A stretch of DNA of 64,000 nucleotides from Tilletia caries (lineage: Eukaryota > Basidiomycota > Exobasidiomycetes > Tilletiales > Tilletiaceae). Below the pieces are notes generated by a model. It was given only the letters and a program-made list of their open reading frames with translations, ran no database searches and was not told where the DNA came from. The first letter of the stretch is position 1, and every line of letters starts with the position of its first letter. The stretch spans positions 2,480,001-2,544,000 of the forward strand of contig JALUTQ010000005.1 in NCBI GenBank assembly GCA_032718865.1, written 5' to 3'. This document shows, piece by piece, positions 11,710 through 22,493 of the stretch. The position numbers and the translations under genes are program-made.

Positions 11710-14700
11710 ACTCGCTTCCGCCGCCGGTTCCAAATCGACAGAAAGACCCGAACCAGCGCGACCGCATGCTCTTGCTTGCAATAGGAAACCGTCTTCTTGA
11801 TTCTCGACAGTCCGGAGTTCCCGCACTCGGCTGCCGAAGAGTATAGGTGCTGTAGCTGAGGATCATTTCGCATGTATGTAGACAGCCTGCTGGCTGCCGA
11901 GCAATTCGTATGCCCCTTCTCATGCATTTGGTCGACGACAAAGAGTGTGTTCTTGAAGAACCCAGGTTCCCGCCGCAACGAGTAAGGTCCCAGCTGGCAG
12001 GCGAAGTCGTAAACGATGACAGATGGAGGAGACGGCCAGTGGGCAAAGATTGCGGAGAACACATCGTTCCGACCTTCTGCCTGCGGAATGACATGAAAGC
12101 CAACACAGATGCAGTGAGTGCACCAGAGAGCCATCAACCCTCCCGTACGCTGCCGCTTGACATACTCATCGTAAAACTTCCTGCATCGCACCTCTCCCTC
12201 CTGCTTTCCCTCGATCGCCGCCTGCTTCTCTCCTTTCTTCCCATCCTTCCCCTCGTCCAGTCTCGGGTAGTTGGGTCGGGTTCGACACTGAGGCGCGCCG
12301 TACAGCGTCCCGGTGTGCGTGTAGCTGGTCTGCTGTGGGATGGTTGATGAGGGCGGCGTGGGTTGGGGATCGAGAAGGGCAAGCTGGTAGTCGATTGCAT
12401 CACTGGTACTGGCCATCAGGAGTTGGAAGCTTTGGACCCACGCCGTGTCGATGAGGGTCGTTCTGTTGTGCGCAAGTAAAACAAACACATTGCCAAGGAA
12501 GGGACAATGACGAGCCAGCGTTGTAGATAGTCGAGCGAAGTGATCATCGGGGGAAGTGGTGATTGTGAGTGTGCTGATATCGGAGAGTGTTGATTGGCAG
12601 ACAGGGCGACAAAGCTGCAGAATTCCATCGCTTGCCGCAAACTGAAGCACCGCCTGCTGGAGCGCCATCTTGAAGATCGAGGGAAGGCTGGTGGTAAGGC
12701 AAATGTCGAGGAGCAGTTGCTTGAAACGGCCAGCCCAGAGACGCAAAGCGGAGGGGGTGGAGCTCGATGCGTCGATGGCGGAAGTGAACTGTTGAAGGGC
12801 TTCAACTTGCTCACTGCTGGAGGCGTCGAATGAAGTCGCTACCAATCGAGCTGCTGTCCGAGCAGCAGCAGAAGGAAGAAACGGAACAATCGTTCTCTTC
12901 CGAGCCTTATCATTGATTGCCGACCCGGGCGTTGTGGGGGGGCAGAGATCGGCGTGCTTGAGAGCGGCACTGTACGCCAGCACCACTCCATCCGCAATGA
13001 CGATGGCCGGGGAAGGACCACAGAGGGAGCAGGAAAAGGAAACGTCGAGATGCTGAAGGGAGACAAACGCAAAGTAAAGTTTGACGAATGTTGTCCTTGC
13101 GAGGAACTTTGAGGCCTTGCCGGGTGCGTGTTGCTCGTACGAATGCTGTATGGTAGACCAGAAGGCTGTGAAAGGGGTTGGAGACGCAGAAAGTTGAGAG
13201 GTGTAAGAGTTGAACACTTCGTGCGCGACAACCACGGAGTTGTTCCAATTGAAAAGCCCATACTCCGAGAGGTCAGGTCCAATGCTTCTCCCTTCTGGAC
13301 CACTTCTACAGCTACACTCCTGGGTCTCAATGCTTCTAGCCACTGTTCCGGTGCTGTAGTAGACCTTACAAGGTCTCATGCGCACCGCAACACCGCTTGC
13401 ACTGGCTTGACCGCAGTCGCAACGCACGTGTTTACCGAGCGGAAGAATGGTCGGGAGAAGATGCCCCTGTACCACTGGAGAAGCAAGCGGCTCGGAGGGG
13501 AGACGGCAGAACGGTGGGGGTGGGATAGGCCGATAGGAGCACGGGCGAGCCTGGACGTGCGCTTGTAGGCTCTCGATGTCTCGAACGATGTGTTCCAAAT
13601 CATCTAGAGATCGACACAAAACATGATTGAACCTGTCAGCCTGTCATTCGCGTGCGGCTGTGCGGCGTGCGCATACCGCACAGCGCACTTCCAATGCATC
13701 GTCCTGTTCTCGTCTACTGAGCACTGACCGATATCATTCTCCAGTGCCTCTTCATCATCTTCAACACCGTCTTGGCTGCCTAATCCCGTCGTCTCGTTCC
13801 AAAAGGCATGGGCACGCTGCCGATGAACGCAGCTTTCCGCTGGCTGTGGAGCTGATGAGCAATGAGCGGCCGAGCATGTCCAAAGGCGCACGTTAACCAG
13901 GGAGACAATACATCTCTTCCCGTCTTGGCTGCTGGCCGCGATAGTGCTCTTGGTGGAGAGCACGGAGAACCAGGCTCGGCGACCTCGTAGGTGTGCTCCA
14001 AACTGGATCGCGGTAGGATTGACTACAAATCAGAACAGAAACATGAAGTCAACATTCTGCTGACACTTTGAACGCGCGTATCACAGTCTGAGATTGGATC
14101 AAGTTCGTACTTCTCTGAGATAAAAAGCATTTCGGCTTTGAATGTCTCGCGATGTTTCAACAGTGCCTCCTTGTGGACGCAATGCATTCCACGCCGCCCA
14201 TCTGTGCAATCGCACGAGGCCATGTCCTCCGATCCTGTCGTTCCTGTTCCCTCATATAGTGTGAGGTGGTAGAATTGACCAATCTGAAGAGGGCAAGAGA
14301 CACATCATTTCTTTTTGTCAGTAGCTCGAAGCATCAGTAAGATTTGATACGATCGTCATCACTTCGCACTCGCCTCTGTGAAGCCATTGACCATCCCCTC
14401 CACAATCCAAGTACGACTATCAATGCGAGCCATGTACGCTGTGTGCTCGTGAAAGAGCATGCTCGCGTATTGCATCGAGGTTTGAGCAGAGGTTGGTTCA
14501 TTGTATTTTTGCTGGGGAAAGGTCGGGAGCTGGGGAAGGGTCGGGAAATGGATAGCTGTCGCCAAAGTCGTCGCAGTCCGTTGGCCCAAACGAAAGGCCT
14601 TCCCCGTCGTCGCCGGATGGAGGTATCGAAGGCGAGGCCAGAGGCCCGAGGGGATCAGGACGAGAATGAAGAGGCTGTGGTCTTTCATTTGTCGTTACGT

Positions 14701-15001
14701 GCTTCTCCTGGGTCGACACGCTCTTCGCGGGCTGTCTGCGCCGCCGCTTCTGTGGTGAAGTTTCCTGCTTGGAAAACAAAGACGTGGATGTGTCGGGGAT
14801 GGGAAGTGAAGAGGTGGAAGGTGCTGGAAAAGGGAGAAGCTCGGATGGCGGAGGAGATGAGTGCAACGGTGGAGATGAGCTGTAAAGGGGAAAGGTTGTA
14901 AGCTGCTGCGGAGGCAAGGGTAGCGTTTGGGGAAGCTGCAGTAGCTGCCTGGTAGTGTCGCGCCCACGTCTACTCGCGGCATGCGCTGCGTGGGAGCTCA
15001 T
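11706..15001 (-). CDS. KDZ-family transposase with SWIM zinc finger (element 1)
   Basis: Multi-exon. The likely start is 15001 (MSSHAAHAASRRGR), with a Pro/Ser-rich N-terminal exon to about 14500. A SWIM-type zinc finger lies near 14160-14215 (CDCTDGRRGMHCVH, spacing CxC-x8-CxH). The main exon is 13619-11706. It holds cysteine-cluster motifs (CDCG, and SFSCSLCGPSP followed by IADGV, probably the first catalytic Asp). Near the end it has VYDFACQL, FVVDQMHEKGHTNC and SSAAECGNSGLSRIKK, the block with the probable last catalytic Glu. These match the KDZ (Kyakuja-Dileera-Zisupton) superfamily and its CxC cysteine clusters. The reading frame of the main exon is intact, so this copy could be functional. 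Exon borders between 14500 and 13619 were not fully resolved. Confidence 0.75.
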
Positions 15002-15306
15002 GGTGAGCAGGTGTGAGCGGTGATGGAAGCTGGTGGCAAGGATACATTTGCCCTCGTGTTCGTCTTTTTCAGACTTGAAACCACCAACTGGCCCGTTCTC
15101 TGCCATCTCTTGGCCCCTGCTCAGCCATCCTGTGGCCCCCCTCACACCATCTCCTGCCCGGTTATTTTGCAATCATTTAGCCGGAACCTAACCCCATTAA
15201 TTTGTGAAGATTGCGAAGACAGGGGACGAACAGGAAAGGGAAGCAGGGGCAGAACGCAGAACGCTCCCCCCAGAAAAACAAGAATGCATTGGGCATTGGC
15301 CCATTC

Positions 15307-17415
15307 TCAAGGCGGCGTAGAAGCAAACACCGGCAGCTTCGGTCTCCCCTTCGCCTTCGGCTTCCCCTTCTTCACCCCCGCCGCCCTACTCGAGCTCGAC
15401 TCCGCCAAGTCCGAGCCCAGTTCCAACCCCGACGACGGACCGGGTCCAAACACATCCGCATCCGCATCCCGATCCCGACTGCTCCCCACCCCCCCACCAG
15501 CACCACTCAGCCGGTCCACAACGGCCTGAACGTCCGCCTTGCTCCTTACGACCCTCCGTTTGCCCGTCAGGGTAGCCTCGATCTCCTCGCGCATCGAGAA
15601 CACCCGTTTCCGGAAATTGGCAAGTTTCACTTCGGCCTGCGCCCGCATCTCTTGCGCCGCTTCGTTCGTCTTCTCGCGGAGGTATTGGCCTACTGTCTTC
15701 ACGAGGTCGGCTTCGCTGATCGGCTGGTCGGAGGTGGATAGGATCAGCGGTAGCTCGTTGTCCTTTTCGGACCTGGGTTGGGGCACCGGTGGCTCGTGCG
15801 AGGCGGGTTGGATCTGAGGTAGCTCTTTTCCCTTTCCGGATCTGGGTTGGAGAACAGCTGATTCGTTGGAGGCGGGTTGAATCTGAGGTAGCTCTTTTCC
15901 CTTTCCGGATCTGGGTTGGAGAACAGCTCGTTCGTCGGAAGTACGTTGGAGGACAGTTGGCTCTTTTCCCTTTACGGATCTCGGTCGGGGCAGAGCTGGG
16001 TCGTCGGAGGTGGGTTGAAGGACTGGTAGCTCCTTTCCCTTTCCGGATCTCGCTTTGGGCAGAGCTGGTTCGTCGGAGGTGGGTTCGAGAGCAGGTAGCT
16101 CTTTGACCTCTCCGGATTTCGGTTGGAGAACAGCTGACTTGTTGCGGTTGGTGAGTATGCGCGATGGTCCGTCGTCGGGTCCATCCTCCTCGTCGTCTTC
16201 GTCCTCCTCTGCGTGCGAGATGGCGGCGGAGACCTTGGTAGATACCGACGCCTTCTGCTTCTTCTTCCCCTTCTCCTTTGCCGTCGACTTCTCCTTTGCG
16301 GCCGTCTTCTCCTTTGCAGCCACCTTCTCCTTTGCTTTCCCCTTCTTTGGCTCCTTCTTCGATTCCTTCTCCTTCTCCGGCTCCTCCTCCTCCGGCTCTT
16401 CCTCCTGCTGCTGCTCTTGCTCCTGTTCCACCTCTATCTCTACATCCATCTCCTGCTCCACCTCATTCTCCTCCTTTTCCTCTTCTTCTGTCGCTTTCCT
16501 CTTCCTCCCAAGACTGCCACGCGTCCGAGTGTTGAAGAACGGGCATTCCGGTCTTCGGCGCTGGTGTTCGTGTCTGTGGAGGGAGCACAGACAGTCAGCT
16601 GTGAAACTCTCGTTTTTGATTGGAATATGCGCATGGGCACTCACATGGGATCGTCGCTCTTCTCCCATCCTGCGAGAGCCTTCTTGCAGTATGCACAGAT
16701 GGCATTGTCCGGCTCTTCCACGCTTGGGTCGAAGTGGAACCCAGCCGCTGCGACCTGAGGGGTGAATGAACGTTGTGTGATCAGGTTCATAAGAGATGCA
16801 AGGCAAGGAAGAAAGTCACACAACATGCACACTTACCTTGGCACTGGTACAGCTCCAAGCACGTTTTGAATCATGCGGCCATTCTTTACCGAATGTCGCT
16901 TTACGGGCGGCGATCATGACCTTGCTGTCCGGGAGGAGATCATCGTCCTGCCACGAGAACTGTGCGAGCGAGTCCGGATCAACAGTAACGTCCATCGTCT
17001 TATCGCCGCGTGACCTCCCACGCATCTTAGCCGTCTTCTTCGTACTTCTCGAGATCGACTTGTTGTTGTTCTGATGCTCGGACGGGTGTTCCTCTGCCCC
17101 CTGTGCACTGCGCATGATGAGGATCCAGGGATGGTTCGGCTTGACGCCGCTGAGACGGTCGATCGGGTCGTCTCCGGTCATCCAGTTTGCGATGTTGGTG
17201 CCGTCGATGAAGGAGGTGCAGTTGTCGGGCGCGTCGGGCGAGGGACTGAAGTAGAAGGACGCCGCGGCGAGCTGCTCAGGAAGGGGGTATTGATGGGCGC
17301 GACTGTTGGTGCTGGCCTTGCTTCTGCTCGTGCTGGCCGAGGATGTCGGGTGGGGCCATGCTGGGCGCGTGTCTGTGAAGGACGCGATGCGATGTTCTTC
17401 GATTGCCATCGACAT
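15307..17415 (-). CDS. BIR1: Bir1/survivin-type BIR protein of the chromosomal passenger complex
   Basis: Three exons (17415-16837, 16754-16645, 16573-15307) join in frame to 651 residues. The first BIR repeat is degenerate (RIASFTDTRPAWPHP, then LAAASFYFSPSPDAPDN). The second is complete: FGKEWPH, VAAAGFHFDPS, then CAYCKKALAGWEKSDDP and the His and Cys zinc ligands in HEHQRRRPECPFF, read across the last intron. A Glu/Lys-rich region follows, then a 23-residue tandem repeat and a helical C-terminus (VGQYLREKTNEAAQEMRAQ). The combination of N-terminal BIR repeats and a long charged tail fits fungal Bir1, which targets Aurora kinase to inner centromeres. It diverges from UMP1. Confidence 0.85.
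15745..16140. repeat. 69-bp tandem repeat coding for 23-residue units in BIR1
   Basis: About six imperfect copies in frame within BIR1. The consensus peptide contains RSGKGKELP, then a Gln-Pro-x-Ser core and an Asp/Asn-Glu-Pro turn. Each unit has one basic patch, and the two copies nearest 15.85 kb are almost identical. Confidence 0.8.
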
Positions 17416-17748
17416 GCTGAGAGCGACGCGTTCGTTGTTGCTGTTGTTGTTGTTGTGCTGGCGATGTCGAGTTCGGAGTCGTCGGTGTCGATGTTGACGT
17501 TCAGCGACGCGTCCGTTGTGTGAGCGTGTTGTTCTCTGGCACGCGTCGCGTCAAAGTCCACGTGGCGCGTTCTCTCGGCCGAGTCAGCTCTCACTCACAC
17601 ACACACACACACTGCACACACATCACCCACCCGCTTGGGCCAGCGCCTTGGGAACACTGAGCTCGAGCTCATCGCCGACGACGAGCTCCTCATCCTGCCC
17701 AACTCACACACAGACTCAGCTCGCACCCCCCGGAGATCAATACTCACA
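17416..17748. promoter_or_regulatory. Divergent BIR1/UMP1 promoter with three ACGCGT boxes
   Basis: ACGCGT occurs at 17426-17431, 17507-17512 and 17541-17546. This is the MBF-type cell-cycle box and would fit periodic expression of BIR1. An AC dinucleotide run follows at about 17590-17612. Confidence 0.45.
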
Positions 17749-18474
17749 ATGGTGCGCTCCTCTCTCTCCTCCTGCATGCGCGTTAATGAAGCTGACTCTC
17801 TCTTCTCTCATTCGCACAGGCTTCCTCATCCAAGGACAACTCCCTCAAAGCCTCCCTGGCCCTCGTGCCCTCCTCCACACGGACAGCGTCCACAATGTCC
17901 ATGGCCGGCACCGCCCACCCGGAGCACGCCAACATACACGACTCCATCCGACACGGCGGCCCGCGTTCGCTCGCCTTCGAGAACTCCACCGCCACGCAGC
18001 ACCCGCTCCAGAACCGGCTCGAGCAGTGGGACGAGACCAGGGATACTTTTAAGCTCACTGTTATGCGGAATACGTTTGGCATTGGTGCGCCGATGCGCGT
18101 CATGATGGAGCGGGAGGTCATTGGCCATGTGAGTGGTGGTGTGCTGAGTAGACCTCTATGTATGCGCACGTAACGCAACCCCCCCACTGACTTTTCTTCT
18201 GACCCACTCCCTCGTAGAACCCTCTCCACTCCTCTCCCAACTCCATCACAGGACTCCACATGGACATTCTCAACGGCGAAGACGAGACCCTGAACCCCTC
18301 CGACTTCATGCGATGTGAGTTGCGTCCTCGCCTTACAACATAATCCCAACCCCCCCCTTTCTTCTTTTTGTTATCCAAGGCACTCACGCTTTTACGTTCC
18401 CATCCCCTGCAGCCGAAGCAGCTCACAACCAGCTTGACTTCCACACCGAGATGGAGCGAAAGTACAGGATCTAA
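17749..18474 (+). CDS. UMP1: Proteasome maturation factor Ump1/POMP
   Basis: Four exons (17749-17751, 17820-18128, 18218-18314, 18413-18474) give 156 residues, close to the usual 140-150. Exon 1 is only the ATG. Family blocks are visible: HPLQNRLEQWDETRDTFKL, then MRNTFGIGAPMRVMMEREV, then LHMDILNGEDETLNPSDFM, and a short C-terminal helix ending in ERKYRI. Ump1 is a chaperone held inside the half-proteasome during 20S assembly and is the first substrate of the mature particle (family knowledge). The first donor, GTGCGC, is less canonical than its neighbours. Confidence 0.9.
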
Positions 18475-18791
18475 ACCTTCGGGTATACCACGATTAACGA
18501 ACGACGGGGCTCTCGTCCCGAATGTAAATGCGCTCCTCAACCTAACTCGCAATGGTACCTATCCAGCTTCTTCACGACAACTTCCACCTTCCCTCTCAGG
18601 AGACGAATCTTTTTCTTTCAGTCAAAGGGAGACGGAGTTGCCTGATGAGGAAAAGGGTAAAACCATCTCGTTGCGACGAGTGAAGATTGCGTTCGATTAT
18701 GTATACAGCTTCCAACGAAGGAAAGGGAGTAACGAAAGGGAGAACCAGGGGGTATGTATGTGTCAAAGGGAGAAGGCTCATCATTCCATAT
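18475..18791. other. Convergent intergenic gap, no gene seen
   Basis: The shared 3' region of UMP1 and the SPT21-type gene. No further feature is supported. Confidence 0.5.
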
Positions 18792-21700
18792 TCACAGCGC
18801 GCGCGAGCAAAGCCTCACCGGCGAGCCCGTCAACAGCGAGCCAAGGTCATGTCCGACAGGCCCGCCACCGCCGCCACCCAGGTTCGTCCTCAACAGCGCC
18901 GCAAAGTCCACCTCGTTCAAGTTGGGCGAGACCATCAGCGCCGAGAGCGACATCGTTGTCGGACCCGCACCCGCACCCGTACCCGTACCGGCACTACCGA
19001 TCCCGCTGCCAAGGACAGGCGTACCTTTATTCCCTCCCTGATGCGACGGCAACCGCCTCTGCGCCCTCCGCGCACTCGGACTCGCAAACGGATCATCATT
19101 CCCCTCCCCCTCCCCTTCGCCATCGCCATCTCCATCGTTCGCAGAGGACAACGCCTTCCGGGACGCACTCCCCCCCACACCCGCACCCGCACCAGCGCCA
19201 GCGCCAATCCGCCCACTCCGCCCAGACGCAGGCGACATATTCACAAAGCCAAAGAGCGGAGACTCCCCGTCCGAGCCGAACAAGTCGTGCTCGGCCCCAG
19301 CAGTGCCGCCCTTGTTGTTGTTGTTCCCGCCACCGCCGCCGCCGCCGCCGCCGCCAGCTGTCGACGTCGCATACGGGTTCATCGAAGCATGTGTTCCCGG
19401 CGGGTTCTTCCGCGGACTCCGCCGTAAGGGCGTCGACGGGCATCGATCACCACTCCCGCTGCCATCTCCCGTCCCCGTTCTTGAATGCCGAGATCCACCA
19501 CCACCACCACCACCACCACCAAGGGCATCATGAATCCGACTCGGCGACCCAAACAGCCCATGCGGGATCGCAAACCCATCAAAGTCCAGATCCCCCTCCG
19601 AAAGCAACGTATCAAACGCAGTGCCCGGGCTCGATTGCAACAGATGTTTCGGGAACGAATACCGAGCGACCAAGTTGTTCCCACCGCTGTTGCCCAACCC
19701 CAACGGCGTCCCGAGAGTGCCGAAGGAAGAGATCGAGTCCACTTTCGTCGTATTGCTACTCGCGCCGCTCGAAGAATACCGAATCGGGCTCGACTGCGCG
19801 AAGGTGATGTGCGCAATCGAGCGAGAAGAAGCACCTAGCAGACCCGAGGTGCGAGCATGGGACGAAGGCTCGCCGTTCTGCTGCTGCTGCTGCTGCTGCG
19901 AGGAGGCCGAGCTCGCCCGGGTAGTTGCTGCCGTCGTCGCCGTCGTCGGAGCAGGCTGAGCAGCCAACGCCGCCGCGCCCGCCCTTACATCCGCCCTCTT
20001 CCGACTGCCCACCTTACCAGCCTTCTTCCCACCGACGCCCAAAAGCCCAGCCTCGCTCGCAGGATGCTGCCCAACTCCAGCCCCAGAGGACCGAGTCGAC
20101 CGCGCCGCTCCTCCTCCGACGAGCGCAGCCGCACTCCGCTCCCGACCAGCCAGGTTCGCAGCAGCCGTGGCAGCAGCCCGCTCCCTCGCCGCCCGACGAT
20201 TATACTTCCGTTCCTTCTTATGATTCCCCGCCGCGGACGAAGAACGCGCTTCGGACGCTACAGACGTCGCACGCCCACCATCGACGGATCCCGCGCGCGA
20301 GCTACTCGGTATCCCGACACTGGTCACGAGCCCGCTGACTGCCGATAGACTCGCTCCCAGTCCAACGGCAGCAGGGGCAGGAGCAGAAGTCGAAGTCGAA
20401 CCCGACCCCGAAGCTGAAGCAGCAGCAGGACTCTCCCCGCCATGAATAGACGACGACCCCCCACCCCCAGCCCCAACCTTCCTGCGAATCTTCCGACTCC
20501 TCTGCTCCGCAATCGCATCCAACGAGCCCCGTTTCGCAGACGACGACGGCGCAGAGCCAAAGTGCGCCACGGAGGAAGGGACGCCGAGTCCGCTTTGCGG
20601 GTGGGCGGAGAAGGACGCGGATGAGGAGGTGTTGGTAGGGGTGGCTTGTTGGAGTGCTCGTAGTAAGGAGCACGGCTCTTCGACCGCGGCTGCGAAGAGG
20701 GGTGGTAAAGGCGAGTTGTGCGTGGCGGGCGTATGCGTCGTTGATCCCTGGGCTTGTTGCTCTGTACCAATCTCCGGCGGACCGTTCTCCAAAGCCGCGC
20801 CGACGACAGCAACAGAAGCATTAGAAACCGACTGCGGCGTAGGTGCATTCGAGCCCACCGTCTCACTCGAAGCCATCATCGCATTCCCACCGTGGACCTG
20901 GGACGTCTCCGCTAAGAGGCCCAGCGGTAACGAGATGCCCATCATACCCGCAAGACCGCCAAGGACGTCGGCGAGCTGTTGCTGTTGCTGCAAAGTCGCA
21001 CCAGCGGAGTCAGCCGAGGAGGAAGCTGCGGAAGGGGGAGGAAGAGGTGGTGGGGGGAGAGGATCCGGTGGTGCAAGTTCGTTCGAGGTGCTCTGTGTCG
21101 TCAGGCCGACTAAGGACGAATTCTGCATTGCCCCTGTTGTCTCATTTGCGGTCATGGTGCTCGGCTGACGTTGTTGAAGCATGTGCAGGAGGGAGAGAAG
21201 CTGTGCCTGCGTGCCCGGCGTAGGGGCCTGCCGTTGAGCCTCGGTGGATGACATACCCATGCCCTGATTGGGCGTGCTGACGTCTTGTGCGGGTGTGTTC
21301 CCTGCGCTGATGGAAGAGTGGTGAGCGATGGGTGAGGGGTCCTGGATCTGCCAGGATAGAGGTGAGGCGGGAAAGCTTGGTGGGCCCATGTCGAGGGATG
21401 GCAGAGGGAGGGAGTGGGTGGAGGCTGTCATCAGATTGGGATCGGAGACCGTTCTGGATATGGAAATTTGGCTCAAGCTGGAGGGCCCTGCTGTTGGTGG
21501 ATTTGAGAGGGCGAGTAAGGAAGAAGAAGGTCGAGGTTGTTGTTGTTGTTGTTGCTGAAGTCCTCCCAGCAAGGAGTAGTACTGATCCCTACTGGCGCGC
21601 TCAACCTCCTTAAGACGAAGGACGATCTCAAGCGTCTCTTCATCCTCCTCATCGTCATCATCATCTTCGCCGGAAGGGAAGAGGACGTCATAAGTCGACC

Positions 21701-22493
21701 CGCCGACGATCCGGCCGTTGACGATGGACTGGCCATCACCAGGCTCTTCGAGTGCGCGGGAGAAGTAACCCTTCCCTGCGAGGACGGAGCGTTTGTGCGG
21801 GGAGTTCGGTTTTGAGCTGCTGGCGGGTGAGGACGAGATGGCTGAGGTGGAGGGTGCGGCTGCGTAGCTAGCTGATCGGATCAAGGTGGCTGAGAGGGAG
21901 TTCTTGTGATTCTCAACGGCGTCGACGGCGTATAGGATGTAGTCCTTGGACTGGTCCATGATGAGGTCAGGACTGAAGAGAGAGAGAGAGAGAGGGTTGA
22001 GTGACCGTATGCTTTTTTTCGGATGCAAAAACAAAGGGGAAGGGACTGACCTCGCCATGCAGATTGCACCCAGACATGACTTGAGAGGGACAGATGCGAA
22101 GCGCCCAGCCGTGGCTTCGACGGAAGACAAATTGCTAAAAGCAGCGGCCTGTGCTTCCCTGCGTGCGCGTGCACCTCTTGCTTTTGGGGCAGGTAGGACT
22201 GTGACTGTGACCGGCTGTGGTAAGCGGGCGACGAGGGTGTGTGCGGTGTTGGACTCGAGGGTGTAGATCACTTTGACTGTGGTGGAGAAGCAGAAGTTCA
22301 AGGAAGGAAGGACCTGGTCAGCTGCTACAGCACCTCGCGTGTGGGTTGGCAGAGAGAGACACTCACGAAGGACGATGCGCTGCTCGCGCGGAGGCCGTGG
22401 CTGGAGCATCGGTGCGAGCACAGTCGAGCCTGTTGTTGTTGCTGGTCGTGGTGGTCGTGGTGGTGAACGCAGAAAGCCCAGCGGGAGCTCCAC
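18792..22493 (-). CDS. Ams2/SPT21-type N-terminal domain protein, putative histone-gene regulator
   Basis: Three exons (22493-22367, 22276-22051, 21972-18792) join in frame to 1177 residues. The N-terminal domain reads LKVIYTLESN, LVARLPQPVTVTVLP, then VPLKSCLGAICMASPDLIM and KDYILYAVDAVE. The SPDL motif is completed only by splicing. This pattern resembles the Spt21/Ams2 N-terminal domain; those proteins activate histone genes in yeasts. The remaining 900 residues are low complexity, with poly-Gln, poly-Gly and Ser/Ala tracts and two basic patches (RSRKIRRKVG and KKERKYNRRAARERA). I see no GATA finger, so assignment to Ams2 itself is not supported. ACGCGT boxes upstream fit cell-cycle control. 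Confidence 0.55.
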   Translation of the reverse strand: MELPLGFLRSPPRPPRPATTTGSTVLAPMLQPRPPREQRIVLRECLSLPTHTRGAVAADQVLPSLNFCFSTTVKVIYTLESNTAHTLVARLPQPVTVTVLPAPKARGARARREAQAAAFSNLSSVEATAGRFASVPLKSCLGAICMARSVPSPLFLHPKKSIRSLNPLSLSLFSPDLIMDQSKDYILYAVDAVENHKNSLSATLIRSASYAAAPSTSAISSSPASSSKPNSPHKRSVLAGKGYFSRALEEPGDGQSIVNGRIVGGSTYDVLFPSGEDDDDDEEDEETLEIVLRLKEVERASRDQYYSLLGGLQQQQQQQPRPSSSLLALSNPPTAGPSSLSQISISRTVSDPNLMTASTHSLPLPSLDMGPPSFPASPLSWQIQDPSPIAHHSSISAGNTPAQDVSTPNQGMGMSSTEAQRQAPTPGTQAQLLSLLHMLQQRQPSTMTANETTGAMQNSSLVGLTTQSTSNELAPPDPLPPPPLPPPSAASSSADSAGATLQQQQQLADVLGGLAGMMGISLPLGLLAETSQVHGGNAMMASSETVGSNAPTPQSVSNASVAVVGAALENGPPEIGTEQQAQGSTTHTPATHNSPLPPLFAAAVEEPCSLLRALQQATPTNTSSSASFSAHPQSGLGVPSSVAHFGSAPSSSAKRGSLDAIAEQRSRKIRRKVGAGGGGSSSIHGGESPAAASASGSGSTSTSAPAPAAVGLGASLSAVSGLVTSVGIPSSSRAGSVDGGRATSVASEARSSSAAGNHKKERKYNRRAARERAAATAAANLAGRERSAAALVGGGAARSTRSSGAGVGQHPASEAGLLGVGGKKAGKVGSRKRADVRAGAAALAAQPAPTTATTAATTRASSASSQQQQQQQNGEPSSHARTSGLLGASSRSIAHITFAQSSPIRYSSSGASSNTTKVDSISSFGTLGTPLGLGNSGGNNLVARYSFPKHLLQSSPGTAFDTLLSEGDLDFDGFAIPHGLFGSPSRIHDALGGGGGGGGGSRHSRTGTGDGSGSGDRCPSTPLRRSPRKNPPGTHASMNPYATSTAGGGGGGGGGGNNNNKGGTAGAEHDLFGSDGESPLFGFVNMSPASGRSGRIGAGAGAGAGVGGSASRKALSSANDGDGDGEGEGEGNDDPFASPSARRAQRRLPSHQGGNKGTPVLGSGIGSAGTGTGAGAGPTTMSLSALMVSPNLNEVDFAALLRTNLGGGGGGPVGHDLGSLLTGSPVRLCSRAL

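Larger units (their letters stand above)
9872..15193. mobile_element. KDZ-type DNA transposon 1, two convergent genes
   Basis: Bounded by long terminal inverted repeats. The inner 67 bp at 9899-9965 match the reverse complement of 15102-15168 with about four mismatches; the outer 25-30 bp are more diverged (GGTAAGGTA against GGTTAGGTT). Inside are a plus-strand companion gene and a minus-strand KDZ transposase whose stop codons overlap by four bases at 11706-11709. No convincing target-site duplication was found. A second element with the same architecture lies at 36455-41479. Confidence 0.8.

Noticed and set aside
9872..15193. Target-site duplication for the KDZ elements
   Set aside because: Sequences next to the proposed ends of both elements do not match over 3-10 bp, so borders remain approximate.
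19485..20348. Several Arg/Pro-rich plus-strand frames
   Set aside because: Shadows of the Gly/Ser/Ala-rich coding sequence of the SPT21-type gene.
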